Positions 5,027 through 13,369 of a stretch of 13,581 bases of DNA are shown here, one piece after another (within the stretch, counting starts at the first letter, position 1; each line of letters begins with the position of its first letter). Position numbers and translations under genes: made by a program. Location of the stretch: NCBI GenBank assembly GCA_937915925.1, contig CALGGM010000187.1, positions 1-13,581 on the forward strand, read 5' to 3'. This DNA is from an uncultured Clostridia bacterium (lineage in GTDB: Bacteria; Bacillota; Clostridia; Christensenellales; CAG-138). The notes under the pieces were generated by a model, which saw nothing but the letters and a program-made list of their open reading frames with translations, was not told the origin of the DNA and made no database searches.

Positions 5027-7519
5027 ATGAAAAAATGTCTCGTCTGGATCCTTGCGATCCTGCTGTGCCTGCCTCTGCTGACCGCGCCCGCGGCGGCGAA
5101 GGCGGATGACCGCTACCTTGAAATCAACGCGTCGACCTTCCCGGATGAAAACTTCCGCGAGTGGGTGATCAACAATCTGCCCGTATCTTTTCATCAGCCG
5201 TTCGACGGGTATTACATGACGGAAGAGCAGATCGATTCCGTCGTTGTAATGAGTCCCTCGGATCAAGGAATCAAATCGCTGAAAGGGATCGAGTATTTTC
5301 ATGCGTTGAGAACGCTGTATTGCGGCTACAACGAGCTTACGGAGCTCGACCTTCGGTACAATCCGAATCTGACCTATCTCGAATGTGAGTGCAATCAACT
5401 GAGCACGCTTCATATTGAATACAACAATGCGCTCACATATTTGGACTGTTCCGATAATCCGCTCGGCAAGCTGGATTTGTCCCCAAATCAAAATTTAAGT
5501 TCTCTGTTTTGCGGCAACTGCATGCTCCGTTCGCTTGACGTCACCGTCTTACCGGAATTGCAGCATCTCGTGTGCACAAGCGATTATGAATCCGAATGGT
5601 GCAACGAGCTCAAGACGCTGGATCTGAGCGCAAATACCGGGCTGTATTATCTTGACTGCGGCTTCTGCGGACTGACCTCGCTCGACGTTCACAACAATAA
5701 AAATCTTCATTTTCTGACGTGCTACGGAAACGGGCTGAAGACGCTCGATGTTCGCAGCAATTCGGAGCTTTTGGCTCTGAACTGCACCTATAACCAGCTC
5801 TCTTCTTTGGACGTCAGCAAAAACGGAAAGCTCAAAACTCTGACCTGCGTTCAGAATCTTCTTACCGCGCTCGACGTCAGAAGCAATGCGGATCTTGAAA
5901 CGCTTGAGTGCTCGCAAAACTATCTTCAATCGCTTGATGTTTCCGGAAATTCTGCGCTTTCTTATCTGGAATGCGACGATAACAATCTCAGCTATCTGGA
6001 TCTGAGCCACAACCTGTTTTTGACGCATCTTTCCTGCTCGAACTGGGGTGAATTCGGCTACGAGGATACGGAGAATCATATCGAGGAGCTGGATGTTTCT
6101 CAAAATCCTTTACTTGAAGTGCTTGCTGTTTCGAATTGCTTTTTGACCCGTCTTGATCTCAGTAATAACGAAAAGCTCGAAGAGCTCTATTGCGAGAGAA
6201 ACCAATTTAAAGAGCTCGATCTTTCCAACAACAAGGAACTGCACCGCCTGGTTTGCAGTGAGAACCTGCTCGGACATCTGGAGCTCGACGGACTGCCGCT
6301 TCTGGAAGACGCCGAGTTCAACGATCAGCTGGTCAATAACCAGAAGCCCACGGTGAAGGACGGGAAGTACGTGTACGACCTGACGAAGATCGTTCCGAAG
6401 GATCATCTGAACCGCGTGCGCTTCGACGACACCTCGATCTCGTTCAACAAGAACACCGGGCTTGTGACTCTTTCGGGCAAGCCGGACAGCTTCATCTATC
6501 GCTACCGCGTGCTCGAGCCGGACGACGGCGACATCGTAACGCCCGAGCTGCCGGGTTCCGTCGACGACGCGCAGGCGAAGGAACTCGATGAAGTGTACAT
6601 GTATGTCACGGTTCAGTTGAATTACGACGGCTCCACATTGTCCGCGTTCGACGGGACGATCGAATGGAACGCCGAGGACGTCAAGTACAAGGGGACGACG
6701 CCGTACGTAATCGAAAACGGCAAGGCGCAGACGCCGCGCTTCACGGTCAAGGACAGAAACGGAAACGTCGTCAGCGCGTCGAACTATACGTACGTTTACA
6801 GAGAGAACAAGAACGCGGGCACCGGTTACGTGATCGTCACGTTCAACGCGCAGTATTCCGGCTCGGCGCAGGCGTGGTTCAAGATCTATCTGCGGCCGAC
6901 GGCGACTACGACGGTCGAGAACGTGAAGGACGGCATCAAGCTTACGTGGGATCCCGTTGAGGGCGCGGCAGGCTATGTCATCTACCGCAGAGCATGGAGC
7001 TCCACGACCGGCGGCTGGACAACGTTTTCACGCTGGAACAATACCACCAGCACGACCTATCTTGACGGCGCGGACGCAAACCACAGGGTCTTTGCGGGAA
7101 CCCGCTATCAGTACGGCGTCAAGGCGTACTTCAAGCAGCGCACCGACCCGGTCACGGGAACGAAGATCGGCGGCAATGTCGGCGACAACTTCAACCTCGG
7201 CGAGGTCGGTCCGCTCAAAACGACCGTGCGCATCACGACCCGCACGCTGTCCAAGGTCACGGGCGGCAGCAAGCAGCTGACGGTCAAGTGGGATTCGTCG
7301 AAGGTCTTCACGGGCTATCAGATCCAGATCGCGACCGACAAGAACTTCACGAAGAACACGAAGGTCGTTAAGATCGAAACGCCCGCAACCGCGCAGACGG
7401 TCATCAAGAGCCTGAAGGCGAAGACGACCTATTACGTGCGCGTCCGTTCCTACCATCTGTACGAGGGCATGAACTACTACGGGGAGTGGTCGAACGTGCT
7501 CAGCGCAAAGACGAAGTAA
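5027..7519 (+). CDS. Secreted leucine-rich-repeat protein with Ig-like and Fn3 domains
   Basis: An 830-residue exported protein with no enzyme motif, probably for adhesion or ligand binding at the surface. It begins with a signal peptide (1 to about 26, AAAKA before DD). An N-terminal cap (27-85, with STFPDENFREWV) is followed by about 15 leucine-rich repeats of 21 residues (about 86-425) of the type LxxLxCxxNxLxxLDLSxN. The cysteine of the repeat falls at 99, 120, 141, 162, 183, then 211 to 337 in steps of 21, then 389 and 410; position 368 is Val. A linker (430-520) leads to an Ig-like domain (about 525-624, with NYTYVYRENKNAGTGYVIVTF) and two Fn3-like domains (about 630-730 and 735-830). 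No LPXTG motif, SLH domain or other anchor is seen, so how it is held at the cell is unknown. GGAGG at 5017-5021 decides the start. The LRR-coding part is much poorer in GC than the rest. Confidence 0.9.
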   Translation: MKKCLVWILAILLCLPLLTAPAAAKADDRYLEINASTFPDENFREWVINNLPVSFHQPFDGYYMTEEQIDSVVVMSPSDQGIKSLKGIEYFHALRTLYCGYNELTELDLRYNPNLTYLECECNQLSTLHIEYNNALTYLDCSDNPLGKLDLSPNQNLSSLFCGNCMLRSLDVTVLPELQHLVCTSDYESEWCNELKTLDLSANTGLYYLDCGFCGLTSLDVHNNKNLHFLTCYGNGLKTLDVRSNSELLALNCTYNQLSSLDVSKNGKLKTLTCVQNLLTALDVRSNADLETLECSQNYLQSLDVSGNSALSYLECDDNNLSYLDLSHNLFLTHLSCSNWGEFGYEDTENHIEELDVSQNPLLEVLAVSNCFLTRLDLSNNEKLEELYCERNQFKELDLSNNKELHRLVCSENLLGHLELDGLPLLEDAEFNDQLVNNQKPTVKDGKYVYDLTKIVPKDHLNRVRFDDTSISFNKNTGLVTLSGKPDSFIYRYRVLEPDDGDIVTPELPGSVDDAQAKELDEVYMYVTVQLNYDGSTLSAFDGTIEWNAEDVKYKGTTPYVIENGKAQTPRFTVKDRNGNVVSASNYTYVYRENKNAGTGYVIVTFNAQYSGSAQAWFKIYLRPTATTTVENVKDGIKLTWDPVEGAAGYVIYRRAWSSTTGGWTTFSRWNNTTSTTYLDGADANHRVFAGTRYQYGVKAYFKQRTDPVTGTKIGGNVGDNFNLGEVGPLKTTVRITTRTLSKVTGGSKQLTVKWDSSKVFTGYQIQIATDKNFTKNTKVVKIETPATAQTVIKSLKAKTTYYVRVRSYHLYEGMNYYGEWSNVLSAKTK

Positions 7520-7533
7520 CAGGAATCGAACCG

Positions 7534-7567
7534 ACCGGGAGACGGTGACGCCTCCCGGTTTTTCTTT
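7534..7567 (+). terminator. Intrinsic terminator after the LRR gene
   Basis: ACCGGGAG (7534-7541) pairs with CTCCCGGT (7552-7559) around a 10-base loop, and five T (7559-7563) plus TTT follow on the plus strand. It lies 14 bases after the LRR stop. On the minus strand the same stem lacks a T run (TCGGTTCG follows), so it should stop the converging lipoprotein operon less well. Confidence 0.85.
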
Positions 7568-7572
7568 GCGGA

Positions 7573-9126
7573 TCAATATCCCTTGTCCTTGTCGATGATC
7601 GTGCCGTCCAAGGCGTTGACCGTGACGGCGCCCCAGTAGTCGCCGCCGAAGGTGAAGCATTCACTCGTGGCAAAGTTTTGCGGTCCCTGCTCAAGATCGC
7701 GGAGGAACCGCTCCCGCGGCGTACCGTCGCCCCAGAAGCCTTCCGCCGTCGCCCAGTTCCCGCTGCCCTGATACGCGTTGGTGAAGAAGTGATAGACCGG
7801 CACGTAATAGTAGCCGCCGTTCTTCTTTGCGATGCGCCAAAGCCCGAAGGTCACCCGCTGGAGATAAACGGTCAGCTCATCGCCGCGCTCTCGGTGCGCT
7901 TCGACGTCGTACTTCCACCGCGCGCTGATCTGCCGCGTCGCGCGGGCAGCCGCGTCCTCAAAGGAGATCAGCTCCGCGTTGGCGTTCACCACGCCTGTGA
8001 CGGTCATGGGCGTGTTCCAACGAAAATAGCTGACGCCCGCGTCGTCGATATGTACGGTGATGCGCTCGTATGCGACGGGCTTCGTGACGGTGCTGTCCAT
8101 GTCGCCGCCGACCTCCTCGCTGACATAAGCGCTCGGACAGCCGTTGAACGTGCGCATGAACACCAGACACCACTGCGAGAATCTCGCGGGCAGCTCATAC
8201 GCGTCGCTGTCGCCGACCCGTTCCGCGTGCGCCATAATGGGGACGCAGTAGCAGAGACCGTATTCCGATCCCGCGATGCTCTGCACAAACGCGGTCGCCT
8301 TTGACATCGCCTCGGCGCGGGTCATCTGCACGCCGTACGGCGCGTCCAGCGGCTGTTCCACATCGATCCAAAGATCGGCGCAGCGCGTCCCTTCCAGATA
8401 GGTCAACAGGGGATCGTCCTTGTCCGTGCGGGCGGAGACCGTCCAATGCTCGCCGTTGACCTTCGCTTCCGCTTTCACGCCGGGGTACAGCGGCACGTTC
8501 GGATCGGAGCGGAAATAGTCCTCCTGACAGGGATTGATCTCCAGCGTGATCGGAACGATATCCGCCGCGAACGGCGCTTCCTCGTAGCGCTGCCGGTACA
8601 TGGCAAGCTTGTCCTCAAAGTATTTCGCGTCGTGCCCGTTTTCGGCGGCGTCCGGATCGCCCTTTGCGGCTTCCTCCATGGTTTCCTGCATCATGACCTC
8701 CACATCCTCCTTCGTCCAGAGCACCTGCGGGTACCACACCGTGTCCGCAGGGAACATGGCGGCGGCAAGGGCGTCGACGTCCGCCTGCGTAAAGCTGCGC
8801 TTTTCCGCTTCCACAACGGGAATCGCCTCGACGTCCGGAAGATATACGGGACAGTCCTGCGCGGTAAGCAGGTACCCTTCGGAGCGATCCTCCGTATTCC
8901 AAAGCTTCGGCGCATTCACCCGGTCGTACAGCGAGCCGTTCTGCTGTTCGTATTCCGAAACGGGTGTAAGGGGGTCGGGGGAGGACGTCGCCTCTTCCGG
9001 TTCATAGGGAACAGCCGCCTGCTGCCAGTCTTGGGCGTCGCCCTTGTTCGGAACAAACTCCACTTCCGGCGTCGGCTGACACGCAAGGAATAATGCGCAC
9101 AGCAGAATAATCAATCCTTTTTTCAT
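7573..9126 (-). CDS. Lipoprotein of unknown function, paralogue 1 of the four-gene array (DUF6034-like)
   Basis: A 517-residue lipoprotein with signal MKKGLIILLCALFLAC (C16), followed by QPTPEVEFVPNKGD. It shares the plan of its three neighbours: lipobox plus PTPE; a segment ending IPVVEAEKRSFTQADV; LISFEDAAARATRQI (386-400); FGLWRI; YYVPVYHFF (440-448); and the ending VNALDGTIIDKDKGY (NALDGTIID at 504-512). No catalytic motif is visible. From memory the nearest named family is DUF6034, found in Clostridia; this is unverified. The C-terminal pattern (LG..RI, then VPxWxF, then NAxDGxIID) recalls YycI/PepSY-like extracytoplasmic domains, which is only a fold guess. It is the last gene of the operon, 23 bases after paralogue 2. 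AAAGGAGG lies 10 bases before the chosen ATG. The frame is open upstream to 9399, but that part overlaps paralogue 2 and lacks a signal. It has a longer insert between VPVYHFF and the C-terminal motif than the others. Confidence 0.82.
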   Translation of the reverse strand: MKKGLIILLCALFLACQPTPEVEFVPNKGDAQDWQQAAVPYEPEEATSSPDPLTPVSEYEQQNGSLYDRVNAPKLWNTEDRSEGYLLTAQDCPVYLPDVEAIPVVEAEKRSFTQADVDALAAAMFPADTVWYPQVLWTKEDVEVMMQETMEEAAKGDPDAAENGHDAKYFEDKLAMYRQRYEEAPFAADIVPITLEINPCQEDYFRSDPNVPLYPGVKAEAKVNGEHWTVSARTDKDDPLLTYLEGTRCADLWIDVEQPLDAPYGVQMTRAEAMSKATAFVQSIAGSEYGLCYCVPIMAHAERVGDSDAYELPARFSQWCLVFMRTFNGCPSAYVSEEVGGDMDSTVTKPVAYERITVHIDDAGVSYFRWNTPMTVTGVVNANAELISFEDAAARATRQISARWKYDVEAHRERGDELTVYLQRVTFGLWRIAKKNGGYYYVPVYHFFTNAYQGSGNWATAEGFWGDGTPRERFLRDLEQGPQNFATSECFTFGGDYWGAVTVNALDGTIIDKDKGY

Positions 9127-9149
9127 TTGATCAATACCTCCTTTTGTAT

Positions 9150-10469
9150 TTAACCTGCATACAGCAGGGAACCGTCGAGCCCGCTTAAGATCATCAGCAC
9201 ACCGTTTTTGAGATCGCTTTCGAGTATTGTGGTGCCGTCGCCGCCGTCGCTCGGCTCCTCGACCGTGCGTTTGCCCAAGAACGTCCATGCGGGGATAAGC
9301 GCATAGCGGTTTGGCGCGTCCTTCATCGGAACGCGATAGTACCCGAGCGAGATCCGATCCACCGTGATCGCCGCCGAGACCGTCCGCTCGTCGAACCACG
9401 CATAGGACGCCTTCATGTTCTTTTCAAACTGCGCTTGGATCTCTTCGAACGAAAGCAGCTCCGCGTTTCCGATCTCGCCGACCGTGTCGGAGGGGCAGAC
9501 GTAGCTGACCGAAACCCGTCCGTCCGACTTCACGAACCGCACAAGCAGCATCTCGTTCGGCCACGGCATGCGGTACGCCGCGCCATCGAGTACCGTTTCG
9601 ACCAGAGGCGACGACTTGACGCCGCCGTACACGCGCCCGTAATAGCAAAGGATCGCGTTCGGTCCGTCCTTTTGCGAAACGCAGGCATAGCAGTCGGACA
9701 GCTCGATCTCCTCGATCAGCGCGTCCGCGGCTTTCAGAGCGTCTTCCTTGCTCTCGACGCGGATCCCTTCGACCGTGCAGGAGGGAAGCAGGCTGTCGAT
9801 GTGCAGCACGCTTTCCCGCTTGTCGGCTTTTTCGTCCGCCTGCGGCTTCCACATCAGCACGGCGCACTCCATGCCGTCCGCGTCCAGTACGCCGCATTCC
9901 GTCGTACCGTACCGCGCCAAAAGCTCGTACGCCGAAAAGGACGTGACCTCGCCGGACTCCGCGGTCTTTCGCATTTCGAATAGGCGGCTTAGCTCCGCGT
10001 TTTGCGCATCGATGTATGCGTCGCGGTCCTCGTCGGAAGCAAATGCCATCTCGTCCGTATGCGCAAGCTGCTGCTTGACCTCCTCGATCCATTGATCGAC
10101 GTCCTCCAAGGTGTACGGCTTCCCGCCGCGGTCGGAGATGCGGATGGAGCCGCCAGGGATCAGCTTGTATAGAAGCTTAGCCGCGATCTGCGGATCGATC
10201 GAAGCGGGCGCGACCTCCACGATCGGGAACCGCCCGACGTCCGGCGTCTCGATCTCGGCGTCGATTTGCACCTTCACCGTTCCTTCGCGGTACGAAAATT
10301 CCGCTTCCCACCGCTTCGGAACGCCGTCCAACACGTCCCTGACCTCCGCGTCCGGCACGTCCGTCTCAATCGTCACGTCGCCCTTATTCACAACAAACTT
10401 CGTCTCCGGCGTCGGTACGCAGGCGACGAGAAGGGAGAGGGAAAGAAGCAAAATGATGATTCGTTTCAT
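9150..10469 (-). CDS. Lipoprotein of unknown function, paralogue 2 (most divergent, DUF6034-like)
   Basis: A 439-residue lipoprotein, the shortest of the four. The signal is MKRIIILLLSLSLLVAC (C17), followed by VPTPETKFVVNKGD, which closely matches paralogue 1 at this point. The shared core is present: VKVQIDAEIETP and FPIVEVAP near the N terminus, LLSFEEIQAQFEKNM (338-352), ISLGYYRV and ALIPAWTFLG (390-399). The end is worn: where the others have NAIDGSIID and a terminal GY, it reads SGLDGSLLYAG (from 429). The middle has several cysteines (for example ECAVLMW, DCYACVS, ILCYYG), not conserved in the others. No enzyme motif was recognised. The start is supported by AAGGGG six bases upstream; the stop of paralogue 3 overlaps that site. 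Confidence 0.82.
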   Translation of the reverse strand: MKRIIILLLSLSLLVACVPTPETKFVVNKGDVTIETDVPDAEVRDVLDGVPKRWEAEFSYREGTVKVQIDAEIETPDVGRFPIVEVAPASIDPQIAAKLLYKLIPGGSIRISDRGGKPYTLEDVDQWIEEVKQQLAHTDEMAFASDEDRDAYIDAQNAELSRLFEMRKTAESGEVTSFSAYELLARYGTTECGVLDADGMECAVLMWKPQADEKADKRESVLHIDSLLPSCTVEGIRVESKEDALKAADALIEEIELSDCYACVSQKDGPNAILCYYGRVYGGVKSSPLVETVLDGAAYRMPWPNEMLLVRFVKSDGRVSVSYVCPSDTVGEIGNAELLSFEEIQAQFEKNMKASYAWFDERTVSAAITVDRISLGYYRVPMKDAPNRYALIPAWTFLGKRTVEEPSDGGDGTTILESDLKNGVLMILSGLDGSLLYAG

Positions 10470-10482
10470 GAGGATCCCCTTA
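10470..10482 (-). promoter_or_regulatory. Ribosome binding site of paralogue 2 overlapping the stop codon of paralogue 3
   Basis: On the minus strand the junction reads TTAAGGGGATCCTCATG: the TAA stop of paralogue 3 shares its last two bases with the AAGGGG site of paralogue 2, and the ATG follows six bases later. This spacing suggests that ribosomes finishing one gene restart on the next. The same layout occurs at the paralogue 4/3 junction. Confidence 0.7.
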
Positions 10483-11871
10483 ATATCCGAGTGTGCGGTC
10501 GATGATGCTGCCGTCGATGGCGTTGACCGTCAGAAACGAGTGGGTTTGCGAGGTATAATCCGTGTGTGTCTCGCTCGGAAACGTGCGTTCCAGATAGCCG
10601 AGAAAATCCCATGCGGGAACCAGAAGCGCCGTATCCTTGTCCTGCTCACGGATCGCGACCAGTCCAAGTCGCACCTCTGTGATGTAATAATGATCGGTAT
10701 GTTCGTTCACGCTCTCCAACGGATGATCCGCCTCGTTGTCCTTCAAAACGACCATGCGCTCGAAGATGGTTTGGATCTCCGAAAAGGGCATCAGCGCGGC
10801 GGATTCTGTCACCGTCTCCAGAACCTCGATCGGACCCTCGTAACGCAGATAATAGAGCCCGTTGTCGTCGATCATCACATAGAGCACTTCGCTTTGGAAC
10901 GGCGCTGCATATCCGTTTCCGCCCGAGGCGTTCGAGGTGTAGGTCGTCTGCGCCGCGCCGAACGCGCGGGTAAAGATGCAGGTCCATACGGGAGTGTAAT
11001 CCTGCGGCTCATTCATATATGCATTCATGCCGTAGCACTTGACGAACGCGAAATCATCAAAGCCGAGCGAGGCAATGAGTTCCTTTGCCTGCGTCTCTGC
11101 GTCCTCGCGCGTGACGGAAAGGTCTGCCTGCACGTCGATTTCAAACTCAAAGAACGGATTGGTGTGTTGACTATCGCGGGTATACACCATTTCCGACATG
11201 CCGAGAATTTCCTTCAGGTTCATGGCGCGGATCATTCCGTATGTGCCGGACGGATCGACAAAGCAAACGGAAGCGCTGTCGTCCGTCGTGTCGATCTTCC
11301 CGCTGTCATTCCATCGGTTCATCGGCGTAAACGAGAAATCGGGCTCTACGCGGCGCGGCTCGTCCGGCGCTTCGCTCAGCGACTTGTAGAGGCTCGACAA
11401 GCCCTCGCGCGCTTCCTCCGGCGTATCGTATTCGTTGAAATAGTTCTGCCCGTAGGTATCCCAATGCTCGATGGCGTCGAGCGCGGCGTCCAGCTTTTGC
11501 CGGTAATAGCTTTTCGGCAGGAATCCGTCATAATAATACGGATCGTCGCCCAAAAGCTGCGTCGTCCAGTGGCGCAGATCCTCCTCCGTAAACCGCTTCG
11601 AATTGGCGCGCACCACGGGCAGAGACCCGTTCGGAAGCTTTATGTCCGCATCAACCGAAACCAGCACGTGCCCGCCCGTGCTTACAAGCTCGGCTTTGTA
11701 ATGCTCCGGCGCCTGCAGCTTCGATAGCGCGGTTTCATCGGCGACGTCCGTTTGTTGGGCAGTGGCAAGCATATGCTCCGTATTCTTCCCGACGACAATA
11801 TCGTCCTCCGGCGTCGGCACGCAGGCACAGAGAAAGATCATTACAAATAAGAAAGCAAAAAACCGTTTCAT
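10480..11871 (-). CDS. Lipoprotein of unknown function, paralogue 3 (DUF6034-like)
   Basis: A 463-residue lipoprotein with signal MKRFFAFLFVMIFLCAC (C17) and then VPTPEDDIVVGKN. Array features: HVLVSVDADIKLP and LPVVRANSKRFTEEDLR in the N-terminal part; LMPFSEIQTIFERM (360-373); VRLGLVAIREQD; LLVPAWDFLG (416-425); and the ending LTVNAIDGSIIDRTLGY. It is closest by eye to paralogue 4 in the last 100 residues (PFSEIQ, GL..IREQ, LLVPxWxF, NAIDGSIID). Function is unknown; a surface-exposed binding or sensing role is a guess from the lipid anchor and the lack of an active site. The start is clear: AAGGAGG ends five bases before the ATG and the signal peptide begins there. Confidence 0.84.
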   Translation of the reverse strand: MKRFFAFLFVMIFLCACVPTPEDDIVVGKNTEHMLATAQQTDVADETALSKLQAPEHYKAELVSTGGHVLVSVDADIKLPNGSLPVVRANSKRFTEEDLRHWTTQLLGDDPYYYDGFLPKSYYRQKLDAALDAIEHWDTYGQNYFNEYDTPEEAREGLSSLYKSLSEAPDEPRRVEPDFSFTPMNRWNDSGKIDTTDDSASVCFVDPSGTYGMIRAMNLKEILGMSEMVYTRDSQHTNPFFEFEIDVQADLSVTREDAETQAKELIASLGFDDFAFVKCYGMNAYMNEPQDYTPVWTCIFTRAFGAAQTTYTSNASGGNGYAAPFQSEVLYVMIDDNGLYYLRYEGPIEVLETVTESAALMPFSEIQTIFERMVVLKDNEADHPLESVNEHTDHYYITEVRLGLVAIREQDKDTALLVPAWDFLGYLERTFPSETHTDYTSQTHSFLTVNAIDGSIIDRTLGY

Positions 11872-11884
11872 GAGGTCCTCCTTA
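11872..11884 (-). promoter_or_regulatory. Ribosome binding site of paralogue 3 overlapping the stop codon of paralogue 4
   Basis: On the minus strand the junction reads TTAAGGAGGACCTCATG. The TAA stop of paralogue 4 overlaps the AAGGAGG site, and the next ATG follows five bases later. It differs from the 10470-10482 junction at only two bases across this 17-base span, which points to a shared origin by tandem duplication. Confidence 0.75.
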
Positions 11885-13369
11885 ATATCCTTTCTCTACG
11901 TCGATGATCGAGCCGTCGATCGCGTTGAGGATCAGGATCGGCTGCGTGTCATACCGCTGCACAAGACCCGCCCAACCGCTTGATTCGGACGGCGTCAGCA
12001 CGCCGCGAAAACACCAGACCGGAACGAGAAGCCCGTGCTCCATATCGTTTTGCTCGCGGATGCGGAACAGTCCAAGCTGCACGTCGTCCACGGTGAACTG
12101 GGCGTCGCGCATCTCCTCATAGGCAAAGATGCGGTTCATCTGTTGCTCGAAAAGACTTTGTATTTCCGAAAACGGCAGCAGCGGCGCCGTTTCCGAAAGG
12201 ACCTCTGTTTCCTTCACCATGCCGTTCCAATCCCATGCAAGAAGCTGACCGTCGCCGGAGACGACTGCGGAAATGCGGCTGTACTGCCACATGTCGACAA
12301 CGTCGGTGATCGGGTCGTTCTCCTGCACAAACAAGCTGCAGTACGTCGTACCTGCGCCGCAGAAGGTGGGCGTCAAACGAACGTTGTATGCCCATGTTTT
12401 GGGGACGAATGCGTCGTTGCCGCCGTTCGGCGCGTTGTTCGACCAGAAGATGTCCGCAACGCCGAACGCGCCGAATCCGTCCAGATACGAAAGCGCTATG
12501 TCTGCCGCTTCCGCAGCCGAGATCGAAGCGCCCTCATGCACTTCGGCGTAGCGCTCCAGCGCGATCCGCTCTGCGCCCATCTCACCGTCAGCCTTGCAGT
12601 CAAAGAAGCTTGCCCAATAAACGCCGTTTTTTTCTTCATCCGCATTGTCGGCAGTGAACCGGACGAGCTCATCGGTGCGCTCCGGAGGGATCTCCGCCTG
12701 ATCATTCACGGTCTGATTGGTTCCGTTTGCGTACGGATCGGATACGATATGACGGTATCCGTGCACCGGATCCGGGTCAACCGTCCCGTCCCACGCGGGG
12801 AAGGGAACGGCTTCGCCGTCGGTGAGACTGCGGTACTGCGCCTGCAGGTCTGCAAGCTCCGTCTTGCGCCGTTCCATGTTCTCATTCCATTGTTCCTCGG
12901 TGTTTTCCGGGTCCTCGCGCATCCACGCCGCTTTCTGCTCCGGCGTGGGCTCCTGCATCAGATTCGCGATCTCGCGCTCAAGATCCTCGCGCGTCATCCG
13001 ATACGACCAGACATAGAGCTTGTCTGCGTTCAAAAGCCGCTTCGCAAGCGTCATACGCTGCTCGTCGGTGAGCTTCATCCGCTCCACGCGCACCAGCGGG
13101 AACGTGCCGTCCGTCATTACACGGATCGGTGCGTCGACTGTAACGTGGACGTTTTTCGCAGGCGTAAAGAAGTCCGCGGTAAAGCGCTCGGGCATTTCAG
13201 CCCGAACGGGAACCTGCGCGTCTTCCGCTTCTGCTTTTTCCGATTGTCCCGACAGCACCGTATCGATCAGAACGTTCGTGTCCTTTTGTTTGACGGCGTC
13301 CTGTTCCGGCGTCGGCACGCAGGCGAGAAGAAGGGAGAGAGTCAAAAAGGCGGTGATAAGACGTTTCAT
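11882..13369 (-). CDS. Lipoprotein of unknown function, paralogue 4, first gene of the array (DUF6034-like)
   Basis: A 495-residue lipoprotein with signal MKRLITAFLTLSLLLAC (C17) and then VPTPEQDAVKQKD. The N-terminal half has HVTVDAPIRVMTDGTFPLVRV, followed by a charged, probably helical stretch rich in Glu, Arg and Gln (about 120-175). The C-terminal half has LLPFSEIQSLFEQQM (397-411), VQLGLFRI (430-437), LLVPVWCFRG (447-456) and NAIDGSIIDVEKGY (from 482). No enzyme signature was recognised. It leads the operon: AGGAGG (13377-13382) lies seven bases before the ATG, and no gene lies within 212 bases upstream. The frame continues 5' to 13396 through another ATG, but the signal peptide and ribosome site favour 13369. 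Given how similar it is to its neighbours, all four probably bind related ligands or partners. Confidence 0.84.
   Translation of the reverse strand: MKRLITAFLTLSLLLACVPTPEQDAVKQKDTNVLIDTVLSGQSEKAEAEDAQVPVRAEMPERFTADFFTPAKNVHVTVDAPIRVMTDGTFPLVRVERMKLTDEQRMTLAKRLLNADKLYVWSYRMTREDLEREIANLMQEPTPEQKAAWMREDPENTEEQWNENMERRKTELADLQAQYRSLTDGEAVPFPAWDGTVDPDPVHGYRHIVSDPYANGTNQTVNDQAEIPPERTDELVRFTADNADEEKNGVYWASFFDCKADGEMGAERIALERYAEVHEGASISAAEAADIALSYLDGFGAFGVADIFWSNNAPNGGNDAFVPKTWAYNVRLTPTFCGAGTTYCSLFVQENDPITDVVDMWQYSRISAVVSGDGQLLAWDWNGMVKETEVLSETAPLLPFSEIQSLFEQQMNRIFAYEEMRDAQFTVDDVQLGLFRIREQNDMEHGLLVPVWCFRGVLTPSESSGWAGLVQRYDTQPILILNAIDGSIIDVEKGY

Noticed and set aside
10111..11727. Long plus-strand open frame (538 codons) antisense to paralogue 3, with similar long ones at 12035-13402, 2931-4331 and, on the minus strand, 2050-2826
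   Set aside because: They lie exactly opposite clear genes, are rich in Arg, His and Val with no recognisable motif or ribosome site, and are the usual by-product of GC-rich third codon positions.
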